A stretch of 64,000 nt of DNA from the NCBI RefSeq assembly GCF_001570585.1, contig NZ_BBXF01000006.1, positions 452,383-516,382 on the forward strand, written 5' to 3'. This DNA comes from Herbidospora daliensis. Lineage in GTDB: Bacteria > Actinomycetota > Actinomycetes > Streptosporangiales > Streptosporangiaceae. The first letter of the stretch is position 1. Each line of letters begins with the position of its first letter. The translations under genes and the position numbers were made by a program. This document shows, one piece after another, positions 10,149 to 18,848 of the stretch. A model generated the notes under the pieces. That model saw only the letters and a list, made by a program, of their open reading frames with translations. It ran no database searches and was not told the DNA's origin.

Positions 10149-11432
10149 ATGTCTGCTGAGAAGCCGCTGACCGTCCTGTTCATGCCGGAGAGCGCGTACG
10201 GGCCCACCAACAACTGCATCGGCATCGGCGACGTCCTCCTCAAGCGCGGCCACCGTGTGGTGTTCGCGGCCGAGGCGTCGTGGAAGGGCAAGCTGACCGC
10301 CCTCGGTTTCGAGGAGGACCTGGTCGACCTCGCCCCGCCGGCGGAGGACGCCGAGGAGCAGGACGCGGGCCAGTTCTGGAAGGACTTCATCCGCGACACC
10401 GCGCCCGAGTACCGCAAGTCGACGCAGGAGCAGCTCGAGACGGTCACCAAGCCGATCTGGGACGCCCTCATCGACGGCGCGAAGTACTGCGAGCCGCAGC
10501 TCAAGGCCATCATCGAGCGGGTGAAGCCCGACGTCATCGTCGAGGACAACGTCATCACCTTCCCCGCGCTGCTCACCGCGGGCGTGCCGTTCGTGCGCAT
10601 CATGTCGTGCAACCCGCTGGAGATGCGCGGCGAGGGCGTGGCCCCGGTCTTCTCGGGTCTCCCGGCCACCGGTGAGGGGTGGAAGGAGTTCAACGAGGAG
10701 TACGACCGCACCCACCGCGAGATCTGGACGGCGTACAACGAGTGGGTCGTGGAACAGGGCGCCCCGCCGCTCCCGGACCTCGACTTCATCCACGAGGGTG
10801 ACGCGAATCTCTACGTTTACCCCGAATTCCTCGACTACACTGTCGAGCGCCCGCTCGGGCCTTCGTGGACCCGGTTGGATTCGTCGGTACGCGAGACGGA
10901 CGAGGACTTCACGTTGCCGTTCGAGCGCGGTGACAACGCGCTGATCTACTTCTCGCTCGGTTCACTCGGTTCGGCCGACGTCGAGCTGATGCGCCGGGTG
11001 ATCGACGTGCTGTCGCGTACACCGCATCAGTACATCGTCTCCAAGGGCCCCCTCCACGAGGAGATCGAGTTGGCCTCCAACATGTGGGGCGCCGAGTTCG
11101 TTCCGCAGACGAAGATCATCCCGCTGGTGGACCTCGTCATCACCCATGGCGGCAACAACACCACCACCGAGGCGCTGCACTTCGGCAAGCCGATGATCGT
11201 GCTGCCCCTGTTCTGGGACCAGTACGACAACGCCCAGCGCGTCGACGAGAAGGGCTTCGGCGTCCGCCTGGACACCTACAAATTCTCCGACGAAGACCTC
11301 ATCGGCGCCGTCGACCGCCTGATCGGCGACTCCGCCCTGCGCGCCGACCTGGCGGCGAAGGGCGAGGAGCTCCGCCGCCGAGACGGCCTCCGCGTGGCCG
11401 CGGACGTCATTGAGAAGGTCGCGGCCAAGTAA
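10149..11432 (+). CDS. GT1-family glycosyltransferase (macrolide/UGT type)
   Basis: GT-B fold glycosyltransferase of 427 residues. The N-terminal half opens VLFMPESAYGPTNNCIGIGDVLLKRGHRVVF, as in acceptor-binding domains. The C-terminal half carries the donor-binding motif: DLVITHGGNNTTTEALHFGKPMIVLPLFWDQYDNAQR. The HGG-N-x-x-x-E stretch and the trailing DQ are the residues that normally hold the nucleotide sugar. Purine-rich GAGAAGAG precedes the ATG. Relatives glycosylate macrolides, flavonoids or lipids; no other biosynthetic gene is next to it, so the acceptor is unknown. It sits between conservons 1 and 2. Confidence 0.87.
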   Translation: MSAEKPLTVLFMPESAYGPTNNCIGIGDVLLKRGHRVVFAAEASWKGKLTALGFEEDLVDLAPPAEDAEEQDAGQFWKDFIRDTAPEYRKSTQEQLETVTKPIWDALIDGAKYCEPQLKAIIERVKPDVIVEDNVITFPALLTAGVPFVRIMSCNPLEMRGEGVAPVFSGLPATGEGWKEFNEEYDRTHREIWTAYNEWVVEQGAPPLPDLDFIHEGDANLYVYPEFLDYTVERPLGPSWTRLDSSVRETDEDFTLPFERGDNALIYFSLGSLGSADVELMRRVIDVLSRTPHQYIVSKGPLHEEIELASNMWGAEFVPQTKIIPLVDLVITHGGNNTTTEALHFGKPMIVLPLFWDQYDNAQRVDEKGFGVRLDTYKFSDEDLIGAVDRLIGDSALRADLAAKGEELRRRDGLRVAADVIEKVAAK

Positions 11433-11490
11433 GAAGCACCAATCGCACTTGATGTCCGATTCGGCGATCCGGGTGTTAATTCGCTGATCT

Positions 11491-11502
11491 GGTAACAGTG
11501 TG
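11491..11502 (+). promoter_or_regulatory. Candidate regulatory motif upstream of conservon 2
   Basis: GGTAACAGTGTG lies in the 130-bp gap before cvnA2, about 60 bases ahead of the start, and resembles GGTAACGATTGTG before cvnA1 and GGATAACTATGTG before cvnA3. The surrounding gap is AT-richer than the genes. No convincing -35/-10 pair could be assigned. Confidence 0.28.
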
Positions 11503-11562
11503 TTCCAATTTCTGGTGCCATAGAGGGCAACAGGAGTGACAGGCGAGAGGTTGTAAAAGCCA

Positions 11563-14500
11563 GTGACAACGCACGACCCGAGAGGTGGCCTCGGCATCGA
11601 GGCAGGCGTGCAGGAGAAGGCGGCGCCCGCCCCCGCCGCCAAAGCTCCAGGGGCCGCGTTCATGCGGCTGGGAAACTGGCGGGTGCGCTCCCGTCTCGTC
11701 GCCCTGATCCTGCTCCCGACGGTGGTCGGTGTCATCTTCGCGTCGGTGCAGCTCACCTCCGCGATCAACACCTCCGCCGAGTACCGGAGACTGACCGAGG
11801 TCGCGCGGCTCGTGGTCCAGCTCGACGGGCTGAACCACGAGCTTGCCCAGGAACGCGACTACACGGCCCTGTTCATCCAGGACGGCCGCAGGAACAGCCG
11901 GTTCGACGAGGTCCAGAAGGTCTCCGCGGAGGTCGACGACCTTTCCGGCAAGGCACTTGCCACGCTCCAGTCGCTCGACTCCAGCCACTCGACGCGTGTG
12001 CTCACCCGGGCCGCGAAGATCGCCGGATGGCTCCGGGGCCTCGACGGTCTGCGCAAGGGCGTTCTCGAGAACGAGAGCGTGCCCGCCCGAGCGGCCATCG
12101 TGATGTACACCACGATGATCTCGGAGCTCACCTCGCTCCACGAAGACCTGATCCGCTCCGCCGGTTCCGACGAACGGCTGTTCGCCGACACCACCGCCCT
12201 GGCCGCCTTCACCCGGGCCAAGGAGGACATCTCCAAGAGCCGCGGCCTGCTGGCCATCACGCTCGCGAGCCGGCCGCTGCAGCGCAACGTCAGGTTCGAC
12301 TACGACGACCTGTCCGACTTCCTCAGCGCCGGCCGCTCCCAGGACGCCCAGCTCGCCGCTTTCCAGAGCGAGGCCTCCCCGGCCGACGCCTCGTTCTACC
12401 GCCAGACGGTCAAGGGCGAGATGACCGAGCGCGCCCACTCGATGCGCGCCGCCGCCCTCGCCCAGCTCCGCCAGCACAACGGAGCGATCCAGGACCTCGA
12501 CCGCACCCGGACCGACGACCTCCAGCGCTGGTTCGACTCGACCACCGCGACCATCGACCTGATGCGCGAAGTCGAGAAGCGGGTCGGCGACTCGGTCGTC
12601 ACCCAGTCGGTCGCCCTGCAGGACTCCGAGCAGCGCAGCGCCATCGTCTCCGGCGTCCTGATCGTGGTCCTGCTGCTGGTGGTCCTCGTCATCACCACCC
12701 TGGTCGCCGGTTCGCTCACCCGGCCGCTGCGCCGCCTGCGCCGCGAGGCGCTCGAGATCGCCGGTTCGCGGCTGCCCGACACGGTCCAGAAGCTGCGCGA
12801 GTCCGGTGAGGCCGCCGACCTGCCCGAGGTCGCGCCGATCGGCGTCACCACCTCCGACGAGATCGGTGAAGTGGCGCGCGCCTTCGACGAGGTCCACCGC
12901 GAGGCGATCCGGCTGGCCGGCGACGAAGCCCGCCTGCGGAGCAACGTCAACTCGATGTTCGTCAACCTCTCCCGCCGCACCCAGACGCTGGTGGAACGCC
13001 AGCTGTCCCTCATCGACGGCCTGGAGCAGGGCGAGCAGGACGAGACGCGACTGGGCAACCTGTTCAAGCTCGACCACCTGGCGACGCGCATGCGCCGCAA
13101 CTCCGAGAACCTCCTGGTCCTCGCCGGCCAGGAACCTGCCCGCCGCTGGGGCCAGCCGGTCCCGATCGTCGACGTCGTCCGCGCCTCCCTCTCCGAGGTC
13201 GAGAACTACGAACGCGTCGCCATCCAGGTGCAGTCGGGCGCGGCCGTCGTCGGCCAGTCGGTCAACGACGTCGTCCACCTCATCGCCGAGCTGGTCGAGA
13301 ACGCCATCTCCTTCTCCCCGCGCGAGACCCGCGTCACCGTGTCGAGCAACCGCATCGACGGCGGCGGTCTGATGATCTCCGTAAGTGACGTCGGCATCGG
13401 CATGACCGGCGACGAACTCGCCGGCGCCAACTGGCGCCTGGCCAACCCGCCGGTCGTCGACGTGTCGGTGTCGCGTCGAATGGGCCTGTTCGTGGTCGGC
13501 CGCCTGGCCCTGCGCCACGGCATCCGCGTCCAGCTCCGCCAGCAGGACGTCGGCGGCCTCACCGCGATGGTGCTGCTGCCCGAGACCCTGCTCTCCCAGC
13601 CCGCCGCCGCCTTCCCCGGCGCCCCCCAGCAGGGCCTGCCCACCGGCGGGCAGCCCGCGCTGCCCGGGACGGCGACCGGTTCGTTCGGCACGCCGGCCCC
13701 CGCCGCGTTCGGGCAGCAGCCCGCGCTGGCCAGCCCGACCCCGTTCGAGACGGTGCCCCGGCCCTTCGGCAGCGACGGGCCGCCCGACCCCTGGGCGAGC
13801 ACCACCGGCGGCACGCCGTTCGACTCCTCGTTCGGCCAGCTTCCGCAGCGCAACCCCTTCGACAACCCTCCGGCCAACACCCTGCCCCCTGCGGGCATGC
13901 CCCCCGCGGGCCCGCCCGGACTGCCCGCCGCGCCGCGCAACCCCTTCGACCAGCCGGAGCGCGATCCCTTCGCGCCCATGCCGGATCGGGGCTCCTTCGA
14001 CACCGGCCCGCGCATGTTCGGCGGCGGGCCGAGCCCGACCGACACCGGTCCCTTCGACCGCACCGCGTTCGCCCGCGGCCCGCTCGACAGCGGCGCCTTC
14101 GAGCCCCCCTACGACCAGCGGGGCTTCGACACCGGCGGTCACAACCTGGGCGGTCACAACACCGGCGCTCACAACACGGGCGGCCACAACATCGGCGGCT
14201 TCCCCTCGGGCGGCTACCCGCACCCCGGCGCCAACGACACGCCGTGGCCGGGGCAGACGCCCGCGGCCGGCACCCCTGGCTGGCCCGGCGGACCGGCCGA
14301 GAACGGCTCCTGGCCGGGCACGCCCGCTAACCGCGGGCCCTTCGAACCTGATGTCGACAACACCGGACCGCTTCCCGCGGTCCGGAACTCGCCCCTCGAC
14401 GAGATCGACGAGTTCCTGCCGATCTTCGCCGCCGTGGAGTCCGACTGGTTCCGGCGTGCGCCGGACCAGCCGGAGGTTTCCGGCGACGACGAGAGCCCCG

Positions 14501-14856
14501 GTGAGCGCACCGCGTGGTCGTCCCCCGCGGTGGACGCCGGTTGGCAGGCCGCCCAGGCGGCCGCCGAGCCCTCACTCGGCGGAATCACCTCGTCCGGCCT
14601 GCCGAAGCGGGTGCCCAAGGCCAACCTGGTGCCGGGCTCGGCCGAACTGGCCGCGCCCTCGGCTCCCGTGCCGGTGGCTCCCGCGCCGTCGCTCTCGCCC
14701 GACCGTGTACGCAACCGCCTGGCGAGCTTCCAGGCCGGCGTACGCCAGGGCCGCGCGGTGGCGAGGGGAGACATCAGCGAGGAGCAGGGTTGGCCCGGGG
14801 CGAACCCCGCCCAGGGTCAGGGTCAGGGTCAAGAGACCGATAAGGATGAGGCATGA
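11563..14856 (+). CDS. Conservon sensor kinase-like protein CvnA (copy 2)
   Basis: Membrane sensor of 1097 residues at the head of conservon 2. Order: LGNWRVRSRLVALILLPT with TM1, extracytoplasmic NIT-type helical domain, TM2 (SAIVSGVLIVVLLLVVLVIT), HAMP, DHp-like [18 protein letters not shown] (candidate His505), and HATPase with ELVENA, DVGIGM and [10 protein letters not shown]. The long tail contains GGHNLGGHNTGAHNTGGHN repeats and ends with FLPIFAAVES, GLPKRVPKANLVPGS and RNRLASFQAGVRQGRAV. The GTG start follows GAGAGG by 12 bases. Over the kinase core it resembles copy 3 more than copy 1. Confidence 0.9.
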   Translation: MTTHDPRGGLGIEAGVQEKAAPAPAAKAPGAAFMRLGNWRVRSRLVALILLPTVVGVIFASVQLTSAINTSAEYRRLTEVARLVVQLDGLNHELAQERDYTALFIQDGRRNSRFDEVQKVSAEVDDLSGKALATLQSLDSSHSTRVLTRAAKIAGWLRGLDGLRKGVLENESVPARAAIVMYTTMISELTSLHEDLIRSAGSDERLFADTTALAAFTRAKEDISKSRGLLAITLASRPLQRNVRFDYDDLSDFLSAGRSQDAQLAAFQSEASPADASFYRQTVKGEMTERAHSMRAAALAQLRQHNGAIQDLDRTRTDDLQRWFDSTTATIDLMREVEKRVGDSVVTQSVALQDSEQRSAIVSGVLIVVLLLVVLVITTLVAGSLTRPLRRLRREALEIAGSRLPDTVQKLRESGEAADLPEVAPIGVTTSDEIGEVARAFDEVHREAIRLAGDEARLRSNVNSMFVNLSRRTQTLVERQLSLIDGLEQGEQDETRLGNLFKLDHLATRMRRNSENLLVLAGQEPARRWGQPVPIVDVVRASLSEVENYERVAIQVQSGAAVVGQSVNDVVHLIAELVENAISFSPRETRVTVSSNRIDGGGLMISVSDVGIGMTGDELAGANWRLANPPVVDVSVSRRMGLFVVGRLALRHGIRVQLRQQDVGGLTAMVLLPETLLSQPAAAFPGAPQQGLPTGGQPALPGTATGSFGTPAPAAFGQQPALASPTPFETVPRPFGSDGPPDPWASTTGGTPFDSSFGQLPQRNPFDNPPANTLPPAGMPPAGPPGLPAAPRNPFDQPERDPFAPMPDRGSFDTGPRMFGGGPSPTDTGPFDRTAFARGPLDSGAFEPPYDQRGFDTGGHNLGGHNTGAHNTGGHNIGGFPSGGYPHPGANDTPWPGQTPAAGTPGWPGGPAENGSWPGTPANRGPFEPDVDNTGPLPAVRNSPLDEIDEFLPIFAAVESDWFRRAPDQPEVSGDDESPGERTAWSSPAVDAGWQAAQAAAEPSLGGITSSGLPKRVPKANLVPGSAELAAPSAPVPVAPAPSLSPDRVRNRLASFQAGVRQGRAVARGDISEEQGWPGANPAQGQGQGQETDKDEA

Positions 14857-15275
14857 GGGAAATGAGCCAGGCCGCTCGCGGCGTCAATTGGCTGATCACA
14901 GACTTCGTGAACAACGTGCCCGGTGTGGCGCACACGGTTGTGGTCTCCGCTGACGGGTTGCCCCTGGCGTACTCGGAGGGATTCCCGAAGGACCGCGCCG
15001 ACCAGCTGGCGGCCGTGGCCGCGGGTCTGATCTCCTTGACGCAGGGTGCCTCGCGGGTCTTCGAGGGTGGAGCCGTGACGCAGACCGTGGTCGAGATGCA
15101 GCGCGGGCTGCTGTTGATCATGTCGATCAGCGATGGTTCCTGTCTGGCCGTGCTGGCCGCGGCCGACTGTGACATGGGTCTGGTGGCGTACCAGATGACG
15201 CTGCTGGTCGAGCGGGCGGGTCAGGTCCTGACCCCGGCCGTCCGCGCCGAGCTCCAGGCTTCCCACCCCCGTTGA
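14853..15275 (+). CDS. Roadblock/LC7 protein CvnB (copy 2)
   Basis: Roadblock/LC7-fold protein of 140 residues, probable regulatory partner of CvnD2. It starts MREMSQAARGVNWLITDFV and contains [20 protein letters not shown] and [20 protein letters not shown]. By eye it is almost the same protein as CvnB3, with only about a dozen substitutions, while CvnB1 is clearly more distant. That points to conservons 2 and 3 being the younger duplication. The start ATG overlaps the cvnA2 stop (ATGA). Confidence 0.93.
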   Translation: MREMSQAARGVNWLITDFVNNVPGVAHTVVVSADGLPLAYSEGFPKDRADQLAAVAAGLISLTQGASRVFEGGAVTQTVVEMQRGLLLIMSISDGSCLAVLAAADCDMGLVAYQMTLLVERAGQVLTPAVRAELQASHPR

Positions 15276-15294
15276 TCGAGATTAGGAGGTCGCC

Positions 15295-15666
15295 GTGGCA
15301 GGCGGCTGGACAGGCGAGCCCCCGGCGGAGCAAAGTTCGCTGGTGCGACCCTATGCGGTGACCGGTGGGCGCACGGCCCCGCGAGTTCAGCTCGCCATGG
15401 AGGCACTCGTCTCCTCTGTCATTGCGGCGCACGTGGACCTCTCGACCATGCCCCCGGAACGGCAGGCGATCACGTCGCTCTGCCGTCAGGTCAGGTCGGT
15501 CGCGGAGATCTCGGCCATGCTGCGCATGCCGCTGGGCGTGACGCGGGTGGTCATCGCCGACATGGCGGCGGAGGGCCTGGTGCAGGTGCACCAGCCGCAG
15601 CTCGACGCGGGTAAGCCGGATCTGGGTTTGTTGGAAAGGGTGCTCAGTGGACTTCGCAGGCTCTAG
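15295..15666 (+). CDS. DUF742 protein CvnC (copy 2)
   Basis: DUF742 protein of 123 residues. The GTG start is supported by a near-consensus AGGAGGT seven bases upstream. It carries VRPYAVTGGRTAPR, the helix-turn-helix-like CRQVRSVAEISAMLRMPLGVTRVVIADMAAEGLV, and ends LERVLSGLRRL. This is the only member of conservon 2 with its own strong ribosome-binding site, 19 bases after cvnB2, so it may be translated independently. Its 3' end is dual-coded with cvnD2. Confidence 0.91.
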   Translation: MAGGWTGEPPAEQSSLVRPYAVTGGRTAPRVQLAMEALVSSVIAAHVDLSTMPPERQAITSLCRQVRSVAEISAMLRMPLGVTRVVIADMAAEGLVQVHQPQLDAGKPDLGLLERVLSGLRRL

Positions 15667-16234
15667 CCGGGGCCTGACCTCGACGAAGATCGTCGTGGCG
15701 GGTGGCTTCGGCGTCGGCAAGACGACATTCGTCGGTGCGGTGTCGGAGATCGTGCCGCTCACGACGGAGGCGGTGATGACCGACGCCTCCGAAGGCATCG
15801 ACGATGTCGGCCTGACCCCCCACAAGACCACGACGACCGTGGCGATGGACTTCGGCCGGGTGTCGCTCGACCAGGATCTGATCCTCTACCTGTTCGGCAC
15901 CCCCGGTCAGCACCGCTTCTGGTTCATGTGGGACGACCTGGTGCGGGGCGCCATCGGCGCGATCGTGCTGGTCGACACGCGCCGCCTGGCCGACAGCTTC
16001 CCGGCCGTCGACTACTTCGAGGAGGCGCAGCTCCCGTTCGTGATCGGCATCAACGGTTTCGACGGCAGCTACCCCCACGGGGAGAACGAGGTGCGCGAGG
16101 CGCTGTCGCTGTCGCCGCACACCCCGATCGTGCGCACCGACGCGCGGTCGCGTGACTCGGTGAAGAACACGCTGATCACTTTGGTGGAGCACGCTCTGAC
16201 GATGCGGGTCGCGGTCCCCGGCTGGCAGCGCTAG
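15647..16234 (+). CDS. Conservon GTPase CvnD (copy 2)
   Basis: Small GTPase of 195 residues with P-loop GGFGVGKTTFVGAVSE, TTTVAMDFGRVSLDQDL, YLFGTPGQHRFWFMWDDL and a G4-like INGFDG. The first residues (VDFAGSSRGLTSTKIVV) are identical to CvnD1. It starts inside cvnC2 with the same 20-base overlap found in the other two conservons. The protein is very close to CvnD3. It ends 20 bases from the convergent methyltransferase gene, with a small hairpin between the two stops. Confidence 0.93.
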   Translation: MDFAGSSRGLTSTKIVVAGGFGVGKTTFVGAVSEIVPLTTEAVMTDASEGIDDVGLTPHKTTTTVAMDFGRVSLDQDLILYLFGTPGQHRFWFMWDDLVRGAIGAIVLVDTRRLADSFPAVDYFEEAQLPFVIGINGFDGSYPHGENEVREALSLSPHTPIVRTDARSRDSVKNTLITLVEHALTMRVAVPGWQR

Positions 16235-16237
16235 CCG

Positions 16238-16251
16238 GGGACCTCGGTCCC
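16238..16251. terminator. Hairpin between convergent cvnD2 and methyltransferase genes
   Basis: GGGACC-TC-GGTCCC is a perfect 6-bp inverted repeat in the 20-base gap between two convergent stop codons. It has no T-run on either side and only a 2-base loop, so it is a weak candidate bidirectional terminator. Confidence 0.4.
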
Positions 16252-16254
16252 GTC

Positions 16255-17262
16255 TTAGTTCGGTACTGCTTCGATGACGCTGGCCCAGCCGGTCAGCGGC
16301 AGGATCCGGGCGGTGGTCAGGCCGCTCTTCTCCAGCAGCGTCTGATACTCGGCGGGCGTGCGCTCCATGCCGCCGCCCGAGAGCGACAACATGCGGATGT
16401 CGCCGTCCTTGCCCACGTGGGGCGAGTCGTCGTCGCTCAGCACGATCTCCAGGATCAGCACCCGTCCGTCGTCGGGCATGGCCGCCCGGACGTTGCGCAG
16501 GATCCGCACGCTGTCCTCGTCGCTCCAGTTGTGGATGACGTTGGCCAGCAGGAACACGTCGGGGCCGCTCGGGATGTGGGCGAAGAAGTCGCCGACGACG
16601 AACTCGCAGCGGTCGGCGAGGCCCGCCTCGGTCAGCGCGTCGCGCCCGCTGCCGAGGACCCGCTCCAGGTCGAACAGCACGCCTTCGAGGTGCGGGTTGG
16701 CTTCGAGCAGCGCGCCCAGGATGTGGCCGCGGCCGCCGCCCAGGTCGATGACCTTGCGGGCGTCGCCGAGGTCGTAGTTGTCGGCCAGGCCGGCCGCGAA
16801 GGGCTCGGCGCGGATCGTCATGTAGTGGTCGAACAGCACGGCGACCTCGGGGTCGCGGCCGACGTACTCGTAGACGTGGCCGTACTTCTCCTTGAAGGCG
16901 CTCCTGCCGGTCCTGACCGTCTCGGGGAGCTGCCCCATGGCGTACCAGAAGGCCTCCTGGCCGACCATGCGCACGGCCGAGCGCACCGAACCGGGCACGT
17001 CCTCGCACAGGAGCCGGCCCGAGTCGGTGAGCTCGTAGCCTTCGGGGACGGTACGGAGGAAGCCCATCGACGCCACCTCACGCAGCGTCCGGTGCAGCGA
17101 CAGCGGGTCGGCGCCGCAGCGCTCGGCCAGGACGTCCGCCGTCAGGGGGCCGGCCGCGAGATGGTCGGCGCAGCCCAGCTCCGCCATCGTGGCGAGGGCG
17201 GCGAAGCGGGAGATCCCGTAGATCGCATCCCATACCGGGGCGGCCGGGTCGTTCTGGGTCAC
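16255..17262 (-). CDS. SAM-dependent O-methyltransferase (acetylserotonin-type)
   Basis: Small-molecule methyltransferase of 335 residues of the plant-like O-methyltransferase family found in actinomycete secondary metabolism. The N-terminal winged-helix dimerisation part includes SRFAALATMAELGCADHLAAG and SLHRTLREVASMGFL. The Rossmann SAM site reads KVIDLGGGRGHILGALL, followed by VVGDFF and LLANVIHNWSDED; that His is the position of the general base in this family. The GTG start overlaps the stop of the upstream ATPase gene (GTGA), tying it to the ABC transporter transcript. The frame stays open further upstream but that part is antisense-like. The substrate is unknown and may be what the transporter carries. 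Confidence 0.88.
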   Translation of the reverse strand: MTQNDPAAPVWDAIYGISRFAALATMAELGCADHLAAGPLTADVLAERCGADPLSLHRTLREVASMGFLRTVPEGYELTDSGRLLCEDVPGSVRSAVRMVGQEAFWYAMGQLPETVRTGRSAFKEKYGHVYEYVGRDPEVAVLFDHYMTIRAEPFAAGLADNYDLGDARKVIDLGGGRGHILGALLEANPHLEGVLFDLERVLGSGRDALTEAGLADRCEFVVGDFFAHIPSGPDVFLLANVIHNWSDEDSVRILRNVRAAMPDDGRVLILEIVLSDDDSPHVGKDGDIRMLSLSGGGMERTPAEYQTLLEKSGLTTARILPLTGWASVIEAVPN

Positions 17263-18047
17263 CTGGTCTCCACTCCAAATCCGTGCGTGTTGCGGTGGGG
17301 GGTCATGCCGCGGACGAGACGGCCGACTTCGGCGCGCAGCCGGACGAAGGCGTCGAGTTCGCGGGTGTGGATCTGGTCGCGCGGCCCGGGGAGCTGGACG
17401 GGCAGGTCGCCCACCACCGTTCCGGGGGCCTTGCTGAGCACCACGACGCGGTCGCCTACGTAGACGCTCTCGTCGACGTCGTGGGTGATCAGCAGGATGG
17501 TCATGCCGTGGTGGGCGCAGACGCGGAGGGTCAGGTCCTCCAGCTCCTCGCGGGTCTGCGCGTCGACGGAGCCGAAGGGCTCGTCCATGAGCAGCAGTTT
17601 CGGCTGGTACGCCAGCGCGCGGGCGATGGACACCCGCTGCTGCATGCCGCCGGACATCTCCCACGGGAACTTCGCGGCGGCCCCGGCCAGGCCGACCTGT
17701 TCGAGGGCGGCCATGGCGGCGGCGTCGCGCCGCTTCTTGTCCAGGCCGCGGCGGCGCAGCGGCAGGCCGACGTTGGCCACCGCCGACATCCACGGGTAGA
17801 GCGAACGGCTGTAGTCCTGGAAGACCACGGCCAGGTTCTCGGGGCTGCCGTCGACGGGTTTGCCGTCGAGCAGGACGGTTCCGCCGGTGGGTTTGATCAG
17901 CCCCGCGATCGACCGCAGCAGGGTCGACTTCCCGCAGCCCGATGGCCCGACGATGCAGACCACCTCGCCCTGGGCGACCTTGAGGTTGACGCGGTCGATG
18001 GCGCGGTAGGAGCCGTAGGTGTGGCTCAGGTCGACTAACTCAAGCAC
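17259..18047 (-). CDS. NitT/TauT-type ABC transporter ATP-binding protein
   Basis: Cytoplasmic ATPase of 262 residues of the nitrate/sulfonate/taurine importer class. Walker A is GPSGCGKST, the Q-loop region is VVFQDYSRSLYPWM, the signature is MSGGMQQR, Walker B is LLLMDEPFGSVD and the H-loop is THDVDES. Start is GTG at 18047, 10 bases after the upstream permease stop. The stop overlaps the methyltransferase start. The full set (binding protein, two permeases, ATPase) is present, so the importer looks functional. Confidence 0.93.
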   Translation of the reverse strand: MLELVDLSHTYGSYRAIDRVNLKVAQGEVVCIVGPSGCGKSTLLRSIAGLIKPTGGTVLLDGKPVDGSPENLAVVFQDYSRSLYPWMSAVANVGLPLRRRGLDKKRRDAAAMAALEQVGLAGAAAKFPWEMSGGMQQRVSIARALAYQPKLLLMDEPFGSVDAQTREELEDLTLRVCAHHGMTILLITHDVDESVYVGDRVVVLSKAPGTVVGDLPVQLPGPRDQIHTRELDAFVRLRAEVGRLVRGMTPHRNTHGFGVETR

Positions 18048-18056
18048 CGGATCTTC

Positions 18057-18848
18057 CTAAACGTTGCGCCTGGCGTTGGCGTGCCAGGACAGGACGCGGC
18101 CCTCGGCGACGAGGAACAGGGCGTTGAACAGCAGGCCGAGCACGCCGAGCAGGACGATGTGCGCCCAGACCCCCGCGTAGTCGTAGGTCTGCTGCGCGTA
18201 GAGCAGGCTGTAGCCGATGCCGCTGTTGCTGCCGACGAGTTCCGACACCACCATCAGGATCAGCGCCAGCGACAGGCTCAGCCGGAGGCCCGCGAAGATC
18301 TTCGGCATGGCCGAGGGCAGGATGACGCGGCGGAGGATGTCGTACCGGCTGAACTGGAAGACCCGTGCGGTCTCCAGGAAGCCCTTGTCCACCGCCCTTA
18401 CTCCGTCGGTCGTGTTGACCAGCACCGGCCAGATGACCCCGAAGACGATGACGGCGAGCTGCGTGGGGGTGCCGATCTTGAACAGCACGAAGAAGATGGG
18501 CACCAGCAGCGGGGGCGGCAGGGCGCGCAGGAACTGCAGCACCGGGTCGGTGTACTCGGACAGGCCGCGGATCCGGCCGAGGGCCACACCGAGGGCGATG
18601 CCGAGCACGCCGGCGATGAGCCATCCCGCGATCAGCCGCCCGAGGCTGGGCCCGAAGGTGTCGAGCGCGCTGTCAGTCAGCAGCAGCTGGGAGGCCGGGC
18701 CGCTCAGCCACATGTCGTAGAACTGGGTGGCGATCCTGCTGGGCGGCGGGAAGTACGGCGACTCCGTCGCCCGCGTGAGCAGTTCCCACACCACCAGCGT
18801 CACGGGCACGATCCAGAAACGGAGCACGCCGGAGGTCGCTCGTCTCAC
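18057..18848 (-). CDS. NitT/TauT-type ABC transporter permease (second)
   Basis: Inner-membrane permease of 263 residues of the binding-protein-dependent family. Hydrophobic segments are clear, starting LRFWIVPVTLVVWELL, and the cytoplasmic EAA-like loop reads VDKGFLETARVFQFSRYDIL before VILPSAMPKIF. The GTG start is embedded in the stop of the preceding permease gene (GTGA). It resembles the first permease in layout, as expected of a heterodimeric membrane pair. Confidence 0.92.
   Translation of the reverse strand: MRRATSGVLRFWIVPVTLVVWELLTRATESPYFPPPSRIATQFYDMWLSGPASQLLLTDSALDTFGPSLGRLIAGWLIAGVLGIALGVALGRIRGLSEYTDPVLQFLRALPPPLLVPIFFVLFKIGTPTQLAVIVFGVIWPVLVNTTDGVRAVDKGFLETARVFQFSRYDILRRVILPSAMPKIFAGLRLSLSLALILMVVSELVGSNSGIGYSLLYAQQTYDYAGVWAHIVLLGVLGLLFNALFLVAEGRVLSWHANARRNV

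Noticed and set aside
11476-14223. 915-codon open frame on the minus strand opposite cvnA2
   Set aside because: Mirror of the coding strand's codon bias; similar shadows occur opposite cvnA1 and cvnA3.
17263-17793. N-terminal extension of the O-methyltransferase
   Set aside because: It is antisense-like frame inside the ABC ATPase gene; the GTG overlapping the ATPase stop gives a family-length protein.
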